Shown: positions 8,703 through 17,493 of the stretch, in pieces
Layout: every line of letters begins with the position of its first letter
Position numbering within the stretch: the stretch's first letter is position 1
NCBI GenBank assembly: GCA_016182605.1
Contig: JACPGE010000061.1
Location: forward strand, 1 to 64,000
DNA from: Candidatus Hydrogenedentota bacterium
GTDB lineage: Bacteria > Hydrogenedentota > Hydrogenedentia > Hydrogenedentales > JAEUWI01
Direction: 5' to 3'
DNA length: 64,000 nt
Program-made: the position numbers and the translations under genes
Notes under the pieces: generated by a model
Seen by the model: the letters and a program-made list of their open reading frames with translations, nothing else
Database searches by the model: none
Told to the model about the DNA's origin: nothing

Positions 8703-9710
8703 TTGAGCGTTGAATTGTATTCACTGCGAACGGCAGGAGATTCCCCTAAATTGCATTCCTTGAGCTGCGTAGAGATTTGCGCGGGAGCCGGCGGGCAGGC
8801 GCTCGGGCTGGAACGATCCGGCTTCGAACCAGAAGCCCTCGTGGAAATCGATCCCGCCTGCTGCAATACCCTGCGCTACAACCGGCCCCAGTGGCGGGTG
8901 GTCGAGGGGGATGTGCGCCATTTCGACGGCAGCCGCCACAAGGGTATCGATCTGCTTGCCGGCGGTGTTCCATGCCCGCCCTTCTCCAAGGCGGGAAAAC
9001 AGCAAGGCAAAGACGATGAGCGCGACCTCTTTCCCGAGGCCCTGCGGCTCGTGGATGAATGCCGCCCGCGCGCAGTAATGCTGGAAAACGTGCGCGGGTT
9101 TCTGGATGCCGTTTTTGAAGAGTACCGCGCCAATCTGAAGCGCCAGTTGGAACGCTTGGGATACACCATGGACTGGCGGCTCTTGAACGCCTCCGACTAT
9201 GGTGTTTCCCAATTGCGCCCTCGAGCCGTCATCGTCGCATTTCGCAAGGATCTCGCGCACGGCTTTGTGTGGCCGCTGCCGCAGCCCCAGCGCCCACTTC
9301 CCGTGGGCGATCTGCTTTTCGACCAGATGGCCGCCCGGGGATGGCGCGGCGCGAAAGCCTGGCGCAAACAGGCAAACGGCATTGCACCAACCGTGGTGGG
9401 TGGCTCGAAGAAACACGGCGGACCCGATCTGGGCCCCACGCGCGCACGAAAAGCCTGGGCGGAATTGGGTGTCGATGGCATCGGCATCGCGGATCAGCCG
9501 CCCGAACGGGATTTCACGGGCATGCCCAAACTCACCGTGCCCATGGTGGCCCGAGTGCAGGGATTTCCCGAAGACTGGATCTTCACGGGCAAGAAGACAC
9601 CCGCTTACCGTCAAGTGGGCAATGCATTCCCTCCGCCGGTGGCCCACGCCGTATCGGAAGCGATCATGAACTGCCTGACACAACGCGCTCTATATTCTAT
9701 GGCTGGCTGA
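8703..9710 (+). CDS. dcm: DNA (cytosine-5) methyltransferase
   Basis: A roughly 320-335 aa C5-cytosine methyltransferase. Ordered motifs: I, CVEICAGAGGQALGLERSGF; IV, GGVPCPPFS with the catalytic cysteine (PCP instead of the usual PCQ); VI, ENVRGF; VIII, QLRPRA; X, YRQVGNAFPPPVA. It transfers a methyl group from S-adenosylmethionine to C5 of cytosine; the target site cannot be read from the sequence. No ATG fits: either TTG at 8703, or TTG at 8751, which has GCAGGAG about 11 nt upstream and starts just before motif I. A Vsr gene follows, but no restriction endonuclease is visible, so it looks like a solitary methyltransferase or the remnant of a restriction system. Confidence 0.92.
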   Translation: MSVELYSLRTAGDSPKLHSLSCVEICAGAGGQALGLERSGFEPEALVEIDPACCNTLRYNRPQWRVVEGDVRHFDGSRHKGIDLLAGGVPCPPFSKAGKQQGKDDERDLFPEALRLVDECRPRAVMLENVRGFLDAVFEEYRANLKRQLERLGYTMDWRLLNASDYGVSQLRPRAVIVAFRKDLAHGFVWPLPQPQRPLPVGDLLFDQMAARGWRGAKAWRKQANGIAPTVVGGSKKHGGPDLGPTRARKAWAELGVDGIGIADQPPERDFTGMPKLTVPMVARVQGFPEDWIFTGKKTPAYRQVGNAFPPPVAHAVSEAIMNCLTQRALYSMAG

Positions 9711-9721
9711 GGAGATCGGAC

Positions 9722-9826
9722 ATGGAATCCAGTCGAAGCGATCTGGAAGTGGCCGCGCGATTCGATTTGCTGAAATGAATCGAAATGCAATACGCCGAAC
9801 GAGCCAAAGATTGGGCAGATGGCTGA
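9722..9826 (+). pseudogene. Mini-ORF between dcm and vsr, interrupted by TGA
   Basis: An ATG at 9722 has an ideal ribosome-binding site (GAGGAG, 7-nt spacer) overlapping the dcm stop. The frame codes 18 residues (MESSRSDLEVAARFDLLK) and stops at TGA 9776-9778. The same frame then stays open for 15 codons and ends at TGA 9824-9826, overlapping the vsr start. A single CGA-to-TGA change would explain the split. It could be a small broken gene, a leader peptide coupling vsr translation, or chance. No homologue is recognised. Confidence 0.25.
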
Positions 9827-10238
9827 CAAGCTGACACCAGCCGAGCGCAGCGAAAACATGCGCCGGATCGCCTCCAAAAACACCAGCCCGGAGCTTGCCG
9901 TCCGCAGCGCCGCCCATCGATTGGGCTACCGATTCCGCCTCCACCGCAAGGACCTCCCCGGCAAGCCGGATCTCGTCTTCCCCCGCTTGGGAAAAGTCAT
10001 CTTCGTCCACGGCTGCTTCTGGCATCAGCACAAGAAGGCCGCCTGCAAAGACGCCCGCCTGCCCAAATCCCGCCGTGAATACTGGGTGCCCAAACTCACG
10101 CGCAACGTGGAACGCGACAAGTCCAACCAGCGCAGACTGCGCAGGCTCGGCTGGAAATGCCTCATTCTCTGGGAGTGCGAAGTGAAGGATGCGGAACGGC
10201 TGGAGCGCCGTCTGCTTCAGTTCTTGGGCGAAGAGTAG
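9819..10238 (+). CDS. vsr: Very short patch repair endonuclease Vsr
   Basis: A complete 139-aa Vsr protein. Family motifs: MRRIASKNTSPELAVR near the start, LPGKPDLVFPR with the catalytic aspartate, FVHGCFWHQH with metal/active-site histidines, a zinc-type Cys/His set (GCFWH...AACKDA), and GWKCLILWECEVKD near the end. Vsr nicks 5' of the mismatched T in T:G pairs formed when 5-methylcytosine deaminates, starting short-patch repair. It follows the methyltransferase on the same strand, which fits its role of repairing damage at the methylated site. No clear ribosome-binding site precedes the ATG, so it may be translated by coupling from the preceding mini-ORF. Confidence 0.92.
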   Translation: MADKLTPAERSENMRRIASKNTSPELAVRSAAHRLGYRFRLHRKDLPGKPDLVFPRLGKVIFVHGCFWHQHKKAACKDARLPKSRREYWVPKLTRNVERDKSNQRRLRRLGWKCLILWECEVKDAERLERRLLQFLGEE

Positions 10239-10585
10239 AGCGCTCACGCTCTCCGGACATTGAGGTAAGCGAAAATTGGCGCAAATGCCGGCTATCCCGC
10301 ATATTTCACCACTTTGCGACTTCCGGATCGCATTCGGATTGGCAACGTGGTGAAATATGCTCAGCGTGGCGATGGTGCTGGCGTTCACCAAGCAGGCTAA
10401 ATCACGGGCTGTCTGGCGATACCGCTGTGCATGCTGCCGCAACGACGGGTGTGGGATGGAGTTATGGAACGAACGCATGAAGCCCGTGATTTATCCGGGG
10501 AAAAAACTTCAGTAGCACGCGAACGCTGGAACTGCACTCTGTCCCCTCATGCCTGGATTTGAGGGGAACTCTCGCTGCGCACCGC
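10239..10585. repeat. Convergent intergenic gap with a composite repeat
   Basis: The gap between vsr and the convergent pdxJ gene holds one composite palindromic element (10293-10500), annotated separately. The remaining bases at 10501-10585 show no gene and no obvious terminator. Confidence 0.6.
10293..10500. mobile_element. Composite inverted-repeat element, copy 1
   Basis: Two adjoining palindromic modules. Module A: GCATATTTCACCAC (10299-10312) pairs with GTGGTGAAATATGC (10347-10360). Module B: TAAATCACGGGCT (10398-10410) pairs with AGCCCGTGATTTA (10481-10493). The segment 10387-10499 is identical, base for base, to 38119-38231. The same A-then-B order occurs near 37.8-38.1 kb. It has no coding capacity, so it resembles a MITE-like element moved by a transposase elsewhere; the parent element is not identified. 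Confidence 0.7.
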
Positions 10586-11296
10586 TCACCGGAGCAGCGC
10601 CAATATTTCCTGCACCGCATTGCTCAGGCCAATGAAGATGCTGCGCGCGACGATATCGTGGCCAATGTTTACTTCGCGGAGTCCGGGCAGGGCGGCGACG
10701 GGCGCGAGGTTTTTCACGGTGAGGCCGTGGCCCGCGTGAAATGCAATGGGGTGTTTGGCAATGTGTTCCGCACAGGCGCGGAGCCGCGCAAACTCAGCAT
10801 CGCGCGCGGCGCCTTCGGCGTTGGCATACGCGCCGGTGTGCAGCTCGACCGAGTCCGCGCCGGTGGCGATGCTCGCGTCCACCTGATCGATATCGGGATC
10901 GATGAAGATGGAGACCTTGATGCCGCGGGCGTGCATGCCTTGCACAACTTCGGCGAGGCGGTCCTGTTGTGCCGTGACATCGAGCCCGCCTTCGGTGGTC
11001 ACTTCGGTGCGGTTCTCTGGAACGAGGCAAACGGTGTAGGGCGTGATCTCGTGGGCAATGGCAATGATCTCGGGGACGGCGGCCATTTCGAAGTTCATTC
11101 GCACCCGCAACGCCTCGCGAAGGGTGTAGATGTCGTGATCGTGGATGTGCCGCCGATCCTGGCGCAGGTGCACGGTGATCTGGTGGGCGCCCGCGGCCTC
11201 GCAAACGCGGGCGGCCTCAAGGACACTGGGGACGGCCCCTTTGCGCGCCTCGCGCAGTGTGGCGATGTGATCGATGTTTACGCCGAGTTCAACCAT
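10586..11296 (-). CDS. pdxJ: Pyridoxine 5'-phosphate synthase PdxJ
   Basis: A 236-aa PdxJ of normal length. It condenses 1-deoxyxylulose 5-phosphate with 3-amino-2-oxopropyl phosphate to form pyridoxine 5'-phosphate in the DXP-dependent vitamin B6 pathway. Visible motifs: LGVNIDHIATLREAR at the N-terminus, QITVHLRQDRRHIHDHDI, VPENRTEVTTEGGLDV, VELHTGAYA and FHAGHGLTVKN. The ATG is preceded by AAAGGAAA at a workable distance. It lies 212 nt downstream of glmM on the same strand, with a repeat mosaic in between, so read-through from the ftsH-folP-glmM operon is uncertain. Confidence 0.95.
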   Translation of the reverse strand: MVELGVNIDHIATLREARKGAVPSVLEAARVCEAAGAHQITVHLRQDRRHIHDHDIYTLREALRVRMNFEMAAVPEIIAIAHEITPYTVCLVPENRTEVTTEGGLDVTAQQDRLAEVVQGMHARGIKVSIFIDPDIDQVDASIATGADSVELHTGAYANAEGAARDAEFARLRACAEHIAKHPIAFHAGHGLTVKNLAPVAALPGLREVNIGHDIVARSIFIGLSNAVQEILALLR

Positions 11297-11339
11297 GACT
11301 TAACTTTCCTTTATGCGCATGCGGGGGCGAAGACAAGGA

Positions 11340-11500
11340 TAGGACCTATAGGACGAATAGGACTCATAAGACCAATGTTCTCGTTGCCACGGACTTTCGT
11401 GGCAACGCGGACGCGGTTCGTGTGTCGTGTATGCATTCCCACGGAGGACCGTGGGAACGAGAGCCTATAGGACCTATACGACCTATAGGTCCTATAAATA
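11340..11500. repeat. Repeat mosaic: TATAGGACC tracts around two hairpins
   Basis: Tracts of GGACCTATAGGAC-type decamers flank the interval (11340-11372 and 11464-11498), the right one including the palindrome GACCTATAGGTC. Between them are two perfect hairpins: CGTTGCCACG/CGTGGCAACG (11382-11391 and 11398-11407) and TTCCCACGG/CCGTGGGAA (11436-11444 and 11449-11457). The outer bases TCTCGTTGCCACGG (11380-11393) also match the reverse complement of CCGTGGGAACGAGA with one mismatch, so the whole block is palindromic at two scales. The TTCCCACG/CGTGGGAA hairpin resembles a small dispersed hairpin seen in many bacterial genomes. Confidence 0.7.
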
Positions 11501-11508
11501 TTGCGCGC

Positions 11509-12852
<1,344 letters not shown>

Positions 12853-12889
12853 GATATTGAATTTCTCCTGAGTCGTGGGGCGTTGTTGC

Positions 12890-13744
12890 TTAACCGGCAT
12901 TCCAACCGTGGAGGATGGCGTCACTCATGGCCGCCACACGCGCCATGGCCTTCACATCGTGCACCCGCACGGCATCCGCGCCGTTGCAGATGCCTATGGC
13001 CACAGTAGCCGCGGTGCCTTCGAGTCGATCCTCCACGGGAAGCCCGAGTACGGCCCCTATGGTAGACTTGTTTGAAGTGCCAAGCAAGAGGGGCAAACCA
13101 AAGCGGCGGAATTCGGCAAGCCTGCGCAGCAATTCGAGATTGTGTGCCACGGTTTTTCCAAATCCAAAACCGGGGTCAAGCCAGAGTTGCTCCCTCTTGA
13201 CACCTTGATCCGTGAGGGCTGCAATGCGTTCCTCAAAAAATCCGGCGACTTCCCCCACCACGTCGTGATAGTGCGGCGCGGCCTGCATGGTTTGCGGCAG
13301 GCCCTGCATGTGCATCACGACTGCGGGACAGCCCGCCTCCGCGATGACACCGGCCATCTCGGGATCGCCACGCAATCCGGTGATGTCGTTGATCATGGCC
13401 GCACCGGCTTCCAGCGCGGCGCGTGCCGTGGCGGCGCGCCAGGTATCGACTGAGAGGGCCACGCCGAGATCTCGAAGCGCCTCAATGGCGGGCAGAACAC
13501 GATGGCGTTCTTCCTCTGGGGAAACGGGGTAGGCGCCGGGGCGCGAACTCTCTCCGCCGATGTCGAGGATATGGGCGCCGTGGGCGATCATCGCTTCGGC
13601 GGCATCGCGCAGGTGCCGGAGCGTGGGATAGCGCCCGCCATCGCAGAAGGAATCGGGGGTGACGTTGAGTACGCCGATAATGAGGGTTTTCCCCTGTCCC
13701 GGTGTGGGGACCGGAACAGGGGGGCATGTTGCTTGTTGTGGCAT
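12890..13744 (-). CDS. folP: Dihydropteroate synthase FolP
   Basis: A 284-aa enzyme joining p-aminobenzoate to 6-hydroxymethyl-dihydropterin diphosphate in folate synthesis; the target of sulfonamides. Motifs: IIGVLNVTPDSFCDGGRY, HILDIGGESSRPGA, VSVDTW, MINDITGLRGD, WLDPGFGFGKTVAHN and the late GTSNKSTIG. The C-terminal RVHDVKAM is also typical. The ATG at 13744 has a GAGG site that overlaps the ftsH stop codon (9-nt gap), so translation is probably coupled to ftsH. Confidence 0.96.
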   Translation of the reverse strand: MPQQATCPPVPVPTPGQGKTLIIGVLNVTPDSFCDGGRYPTLRHLRDAAEAMIAHGAHILDIGGESSRPGAYPVSPEEERHRVLPAIEALRDLGVALSVDTWRAATARAALEAGAAMINDITGLRGDPEMAGVIAEAGCPAVVMHMQGLPQTMQAAPHYHDVVGEVAGFFEERIAALTDQGVKREQLWLDPGFGFGKTVAHNLELLRRLAEFRRFGLPLLLGTSNKSTIGAVLGLPVEDRLEGTAATVAIGICNGADAVRVHDVKAMARVAAMSDAILHGWNAG

Positions 13745-13753
13745 GGATGCGCC

Positions 13754-15721
13754 TCAGGCCGTGTCGGGCACCACGCTGCCGGGGGGCAGTTCGTGGGAGG
13801 AGGATTCTTCCTTCTTCTTGGATGGCGGCGCAGGGATGGGGGGTGGCGCGATCGCCGGTGCAGGCCGCTGGGGCCGGGTCCGGTGGGTAAGCAACTCGTC
13901 GCCGCCTTCGCGCCGGATGATGGCGTCGATGTCGTAGGCGTCGAGGGTTTCTTTTTCGTAGAGTTCTTCAGAGAGGACCCGCAGCATGGGTTCATGCTCT
14001 TGCAGCATTTCTTTCGCGTCTTTGTAGGCCTGCTCCAGGATCTTGTGAATTTCCCGGTCCACGGCTGAGGCGGTCTCGTCGCTGTATTCCCGCGTCTTCG
14101 TGAAGTCGCGGCCGAGGAATATTTCGTTCTGGCCACCGAAGGAGATGGGGCCCAGATCGCTCATGCCCCATTCGCAGACCATGGCGTGGGCGCGTTGCGT
14201 GGCCACTTTAAGGTCGTTGGAAGCGCCACTGGTGAACTGGCCGAAGATGATGTCTTCCGCGGCACGGCCGCCCATGAGAACACGAATGGTGGCGAGGCAG
14301 TGCTTCTTCGAGATGCTGTGCCGGTCTTCCGTGGGCAGCATGGAGGTGACGCCGAGCGTGGGCCCGCGCGGAATGATGGTGACCTTGTGCACGGGATCGG
14401 CATCGGGGAGCAACTGGCCGACGAGGGTGTGGCCGGCCTCATGGTAGGCGGTGGCCAATTTTTCTTCGGCGTTCATTACCAGGCTGCGGCGCGCCGGCCC
14501 CATGAGGACGCGGTCTTTCGCGTCTTCGAAGTCCACCATGGTGACGTCGTCTTGGTTGCGGCGGGCGGCGAGCAGCGCGGCCTCGTTGACCATGTTGGCC
14601 AAGTCGGCGCCGGAAAAGCCGGGGGTGCCGCGGGAGAGGATGCCGGTATCGACCGCCTTGCCCAGGGGCACCTTTTGATTGCGGATGTGAATATCGAGGA
14701 TGGCTTTACGGCCCGTGATATCGGGGTTTGGGACGACGATCTGGCGGTCGAAGCGGCCTGGGCGGAGCAAGGCGCGGTCCAGCACGTCGGGACGGTTTGT
14801 GGCGGCCATGAGGATGACGCCATCGTTGGTGTTGAAGCCGTCCATCTCGACGAGGAGCTGGTTGAGGGTCTGTTCGCGTTCGTCGTGTCCGCCGCCCATG
14901 CCAGCGCCGCGTTGACGGCCGACGGCATCGATTTCATCGATGAAGATGATGCACGGGGCGTGTTTGTGGCCCTGTTGGAAGAGGTCGCGCACGCGGCTGG
15001 CGCCGACACCGACGAACATTTCGACAAAGTCGGACCCGCTGATGGAGAAGAAGGGTACGTTGGCTTCGCCGGCAACGGCCCGGGCGAGGAGGGTTTTTCC
15101 CGATCCGGGAGGGCCGACGAGGAGGACGCCGCGGGGAATTTTGCCTCCCAGGCGGGTGAAACGCTTGGGATCTTTCAGAAACTCGATGATTTCCTGGAGT
15201 TCTTCCTTGGCTTCGTCGACACCGGCCACATCCTTGAAGGTGGCGGATTTCTCGCTCTGGTTGACCATTTTGGCGCGGCTTTTGCCGAAGGACATGGCTT
15301 TGTTGCTGCCGCCCTGCATCTGGCGGAAGAGGAGGAAATAAAAAACGCCGAAGATCAGGAGCAGCGGGAAGATATTGATCAGCAGGCTGCCGAGCAGGGT
15401 GCTTTCGGGCGCGAATTTATAGGAGACCTGGTTGGCGTCGAGGGTCTTTTTCCACTCTTCCTTGAATTCGTTGGTGTTGAAGTCGATGGTGCGATGTTCG
15501 TCGACCTGATTCTTGAATTTGGCACGGATGCGGACCATGTTCTGACCGAGTTCCGAGACCTGCACGGGCCCTTCGATATTGTTCGCATCGACCTGCGCCA
15601 CGAAATCCTGTTCGCCCAGATCCTTCTTGGTGGTGTTCATGCTCTGGAACTGGGAGAGGGCCAGGACCACAATGATGAGCAAGACCAGCCAGAGGGAGAT
15701 CTGTTTCATTACTCCGTTCAT
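13754..15721 (-). CDS. ftsH: ATP-dependent zinc metalloprotease FtsH
   Basis: A 655-aa membrane protease that degrades misfolded membrane proteins and regulatory proteins. Order: N-terminal transmembrane helix (residues 8-24), small periplasmic domain, second helix (about 110-132), AAA module with Walker A GPPGSGKT (near 202), Walker B IIFIDEID, and arginine-finger region [20 protein letters not shown]. The zinc protease site is HEAGH (near 430). The C-terminus is unusually proline-rich ([13 protein letters not shown]) and probably disordered. First gene of ftsH-folP-glmM. An in-frame ATG four codons in has GGAG too close to be used, so 15721 is kept. Confidence 0.96.
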   Translation of the reverse strand: MNGVMKQISLWLVLLIIVVLALSQFQSMNTTKKDLGEQDFVAQVDANNIEGPVQVSELGQNMVRIRAKFKNQVDEHRTIDFNTNEFKEEWKKTLDANQVSYKFAPESTLLGSLLINIFPLLLIFGVFYFLLFRQMQGGSNKAMSFGKSRAKMVNQSEKSATFKDVAGVDEAKEELQEIIEFLKDPKRFTRLGGKIPRGVLLVGPPGSGKTLLARAVAGEANVPFFSISGSDFVEMFVGVGASRVRDLFQQGHKHAPCIIFIDEIDAVGRQRGAGMGGGHDEREQTLNQLLVEMDGFNTNDGVILMAATNRPDVLDRALLRPGRFDRQIVVPNPDITGRKAILDIHIRNQKVPLGKAVDTGILSRGTPGFSGADLANMVNEAALLAARRNQDDVTMVDFEDAKDRVLMGPARRSLVMNAEEKLATAYHEAGHTLVGQLLPDADPVHKVTIIPRGPTLGVTSMLPTEDRHSISKKHCLATIRVLMGGRAAEDIIFGQFTSGASNDLKVATQRAHAMVCEWGMSDLGPISFGGQNEIFLGRDFTKTREYSDETASAVDREIHKILEQAYKDAKEMLQEHEPMLRVLSEELYEKETLDAYDIDAIIRREGGDELLTHRTRPQRPAPAIAPPPIPAPPSKKKEESSSHELPPGSVVPDTA

Positions 15722-15784
15722 ACGCGCTCAAATCACCTTAAGTTATTGGCGCCGAACAATATCGGCATCATGCATGTTCACTTG

Positions 15785-15813
15785 ATCATAACATACGTTC
15801 AGCAGCCGTACAA
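15785..15813 (-). promoter_or_regulatory. Candidate sigma-70 promoter for ftsH operon
   Basis: On the minus strand TTGTAC is followed after 17 nt by TATGAT (-35 read from 15813-15808, -10 from 15790-15785), giving a start near 15778 and a 57-nt leader before ftsH. The -35 match is only moderate. The TACAAT at 15809-15814 on the plus strand could serve the divergent MFS gene. Confidence 0.4.
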
Positions 15814-16011
15814 TGCTGCGTGGCGGGCGCCCAATCTCCAATAGACTCTGGGTTCCCGTGAGTCGTTTCGGACAGCCGATCCTTTGGGGTCTGCCGGGGA
15901 AAGTTGCCCCCTTCGAAGCCCACCGGGTATCATGGCTGGCAACGGGGCCACAGTGTATACCACCGTACGCGGCCGATTATTCCACCCTTTGGGGGTGCAG
16001 AGCAGGGATTC

Positions 16012-17391
16012 ATGGGACAGGGCGATCAAGAGAAACTGCCGCAAAGCTCCAAAGGGGCGTTGAGACAGGTCTTTCTCGTCCTGTTTATTGATTTGGTGGG
16101 ATTCTCCATTATTTTCCCGCTCTTTCCCGGCATGCTGGCGCATTATGAGGCCACCGAGGCGGCGGGGAGCCTGTTTGCCGTGTTCTTCGCTTTGCTTCGG
16201 CAAGTGACGGTATGGGCGGGGGCGCCCAATGCGGAGTGGAGCACGATTGTGCTTTTTGGCGGCCTCTTGGGCGGCTTGTATTCATTTCTCCAGTTTTTGT
16301 GCGCGCCGTTTTTCGGGGCGCTCTCCGACCGCGTGGGGCGCCGCCCGGTGCTGCTGGTGTCGATCGCCGGTACGCTGGTGGCCTACGCGATGTGGTTTTT
16401 CGCGGGCAACTTTGCCCTGCTCGTGTGCAGCCGCCTGATAAGCGGCATCATGAGCGCCAATATCAGCACGGCGACCGCGGTGGTTTCCGACGTGACGAGC
16501 CGGGGCAACCGGTCAAAGGGGATGGCCGTTATTGGGATTGCCTTTGGCTTGGGTTTTATCTTGGGGCCGGCGATAGGGGGAGTTTCCACGCTGGTGGATC
16601 TTTCGGCGCAGTTCCCGGGGCTCGTTGCCTATGGGGTGAATCCGTATTCGATGGCCGCGCTGGTGGCGGCGATTTTGACGGCGATCAATCTTGTTATGGT
16701 GCTGGTGCGCTTTGAGGAAACGCTGCCGCTGGAGCGGCGTGGAAGGGCAGGCACGGAGCGCACGCTCAATCCGCTCGCCCTGCTGTCCGTGGAGCGCTTC
16801 CCCGGGGTGAACCGGACGATTCTGGCGTATTTTCTTTTTCTGCTCGCATTCTCGGGCATGGAATTCTCGCTCACGTTTCTGGCGGTGGAGCGGCTGGGAT
16901 ATACCGAGCGCAGTAACGCAGGAATTTTCCTGTTTGTGGGATTGGTGCTGGCGTTGATGCAGGGCGGCTATGTGCACCGCTTTGGCGATCGAATCGCTCC
17001 GCGCTCCATGGCGGTACATGGTTTCCTGGCGGTGATTCCCGGTTTGATGATCATTGGCTGGGCGGGGCACGTGCAGTCGGGGGCGATTTTATTTCTGGGG
17101 CTGTTTTTTCTTTCCGTGGGCGCTGCCCAAGCCATGCCCTGCCTGACGGCATTGGTGAGCCTCTACACTCCCGACGCGGAGCAGGGCAGGATATTGGGGA
17201 TCTTCCGCTCCTTGGGGGCCCTGGCGCGGGCGTTGGGGCCCTTGAGCGCCGGGCTGCTGTATTGGCGCCTTGGCCCGGCGATGGCGTATGCCGCCGCGGG
17301 GCTTTTTCTCATTGTGCCGCTGCTGCTCACGCAGGGCTTGCCGCATCCTGCCCGGGAGCGGATGGAGCCGGTGGAGAGCCAGGCCGGGTGA
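16012..17391 (+). CDS. MFS-family transporter
   Basis: A 459-aa major facilitator protein with about twelve hydrophobic segments. The first helix (VFLVLFIDLVGFSIIFPLFP) and the loop FGALSDRVGRRPVLLVS, which carries the A-motif DRxGRRPV, resemble tetracycline/multidrug-type drug:H+ antiporters. An insert of about 40 residues follows the first helix pair. The start at 16012 has AGGG 5 nt upstream; the longer frame to 15904 has no support. Substrate cannot be predicted. It diverges from ftsH across a 290-nt gap. Confidence 0.85.
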   Translation: MGQGDQEKLPQSSKGALRQVFLVLFIDLVGFSIIFPLFPGMLAHYEATEAAGSLFAVFFALLRQVTVWAGAPNAEWSTIVLFGGLLGGLYSFLQFLCAPFFGALSDRVGRRPVLLVSIAGTLVAYAMWFFAGNFALLVCSRLISGIMSANISTATAVVSDVTSRGNRSKGMAVIGIAFGLGFILGPAIGGVSTLVDLSAQFPGLVAYGVNPYSMAALVAAILTAINLVMVLVRFEETLPLERRGRAGTERTLNPLALLSVERFPGVNRTILAYFLFLLAFSGMEFSLTFLAVERLGYTERSNAGIFLFVGLVLALMQGGYVHRFGDRIAPRSMAVHGFLAVIPGLMIIGWAGHVQSGAILFLGLFFLSVGAAQAMPCLTALVSLYTPDAEQGRILGIFRSLGALARALGPLSAGLLYWRLGPAMAYAAAGLFLIVPLLLTQGLPHPARERMEPVESQAG

Positions 17392-17431
17392 GGCGCCGAA
17401 GGGTTCTCGCGGGCTCCCCAAACGCGATAGG

Positions 17432-17468
17432 GATGGCCGCTCTCTCTTGAGATGGCCGCTCTCTCTTG
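17432..17468. repeat. Short tandem direct repeat
   Basis: GATGGCCGCTCTCTCTTG occurs twice in tandem (17432-17449 and 17451-17468), a 19-nt period, in the short gap between the convergent MFS and flgK genes. Confidence 0.85.
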
Positions 17469-17493
17469 GGCCAGGCGCTGGATTCCAAACGGA

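Noticed and set aside
6551-8866. 771-codon open frame on the minus strand opposite the transketolase gene
   Set aside because: It is a shadow frame produced by high GC third positions; it has no recognisable domain and lies antisense to a clear enzyme gene.
9776-9778. In-frame TGA read as selenocysteine in the dcm-vsr mini-ORF
   Set aside because: No selenoprotein context or recognisable SECIS-like hairpin was seen; a nonsense mutation or chance is simpler.
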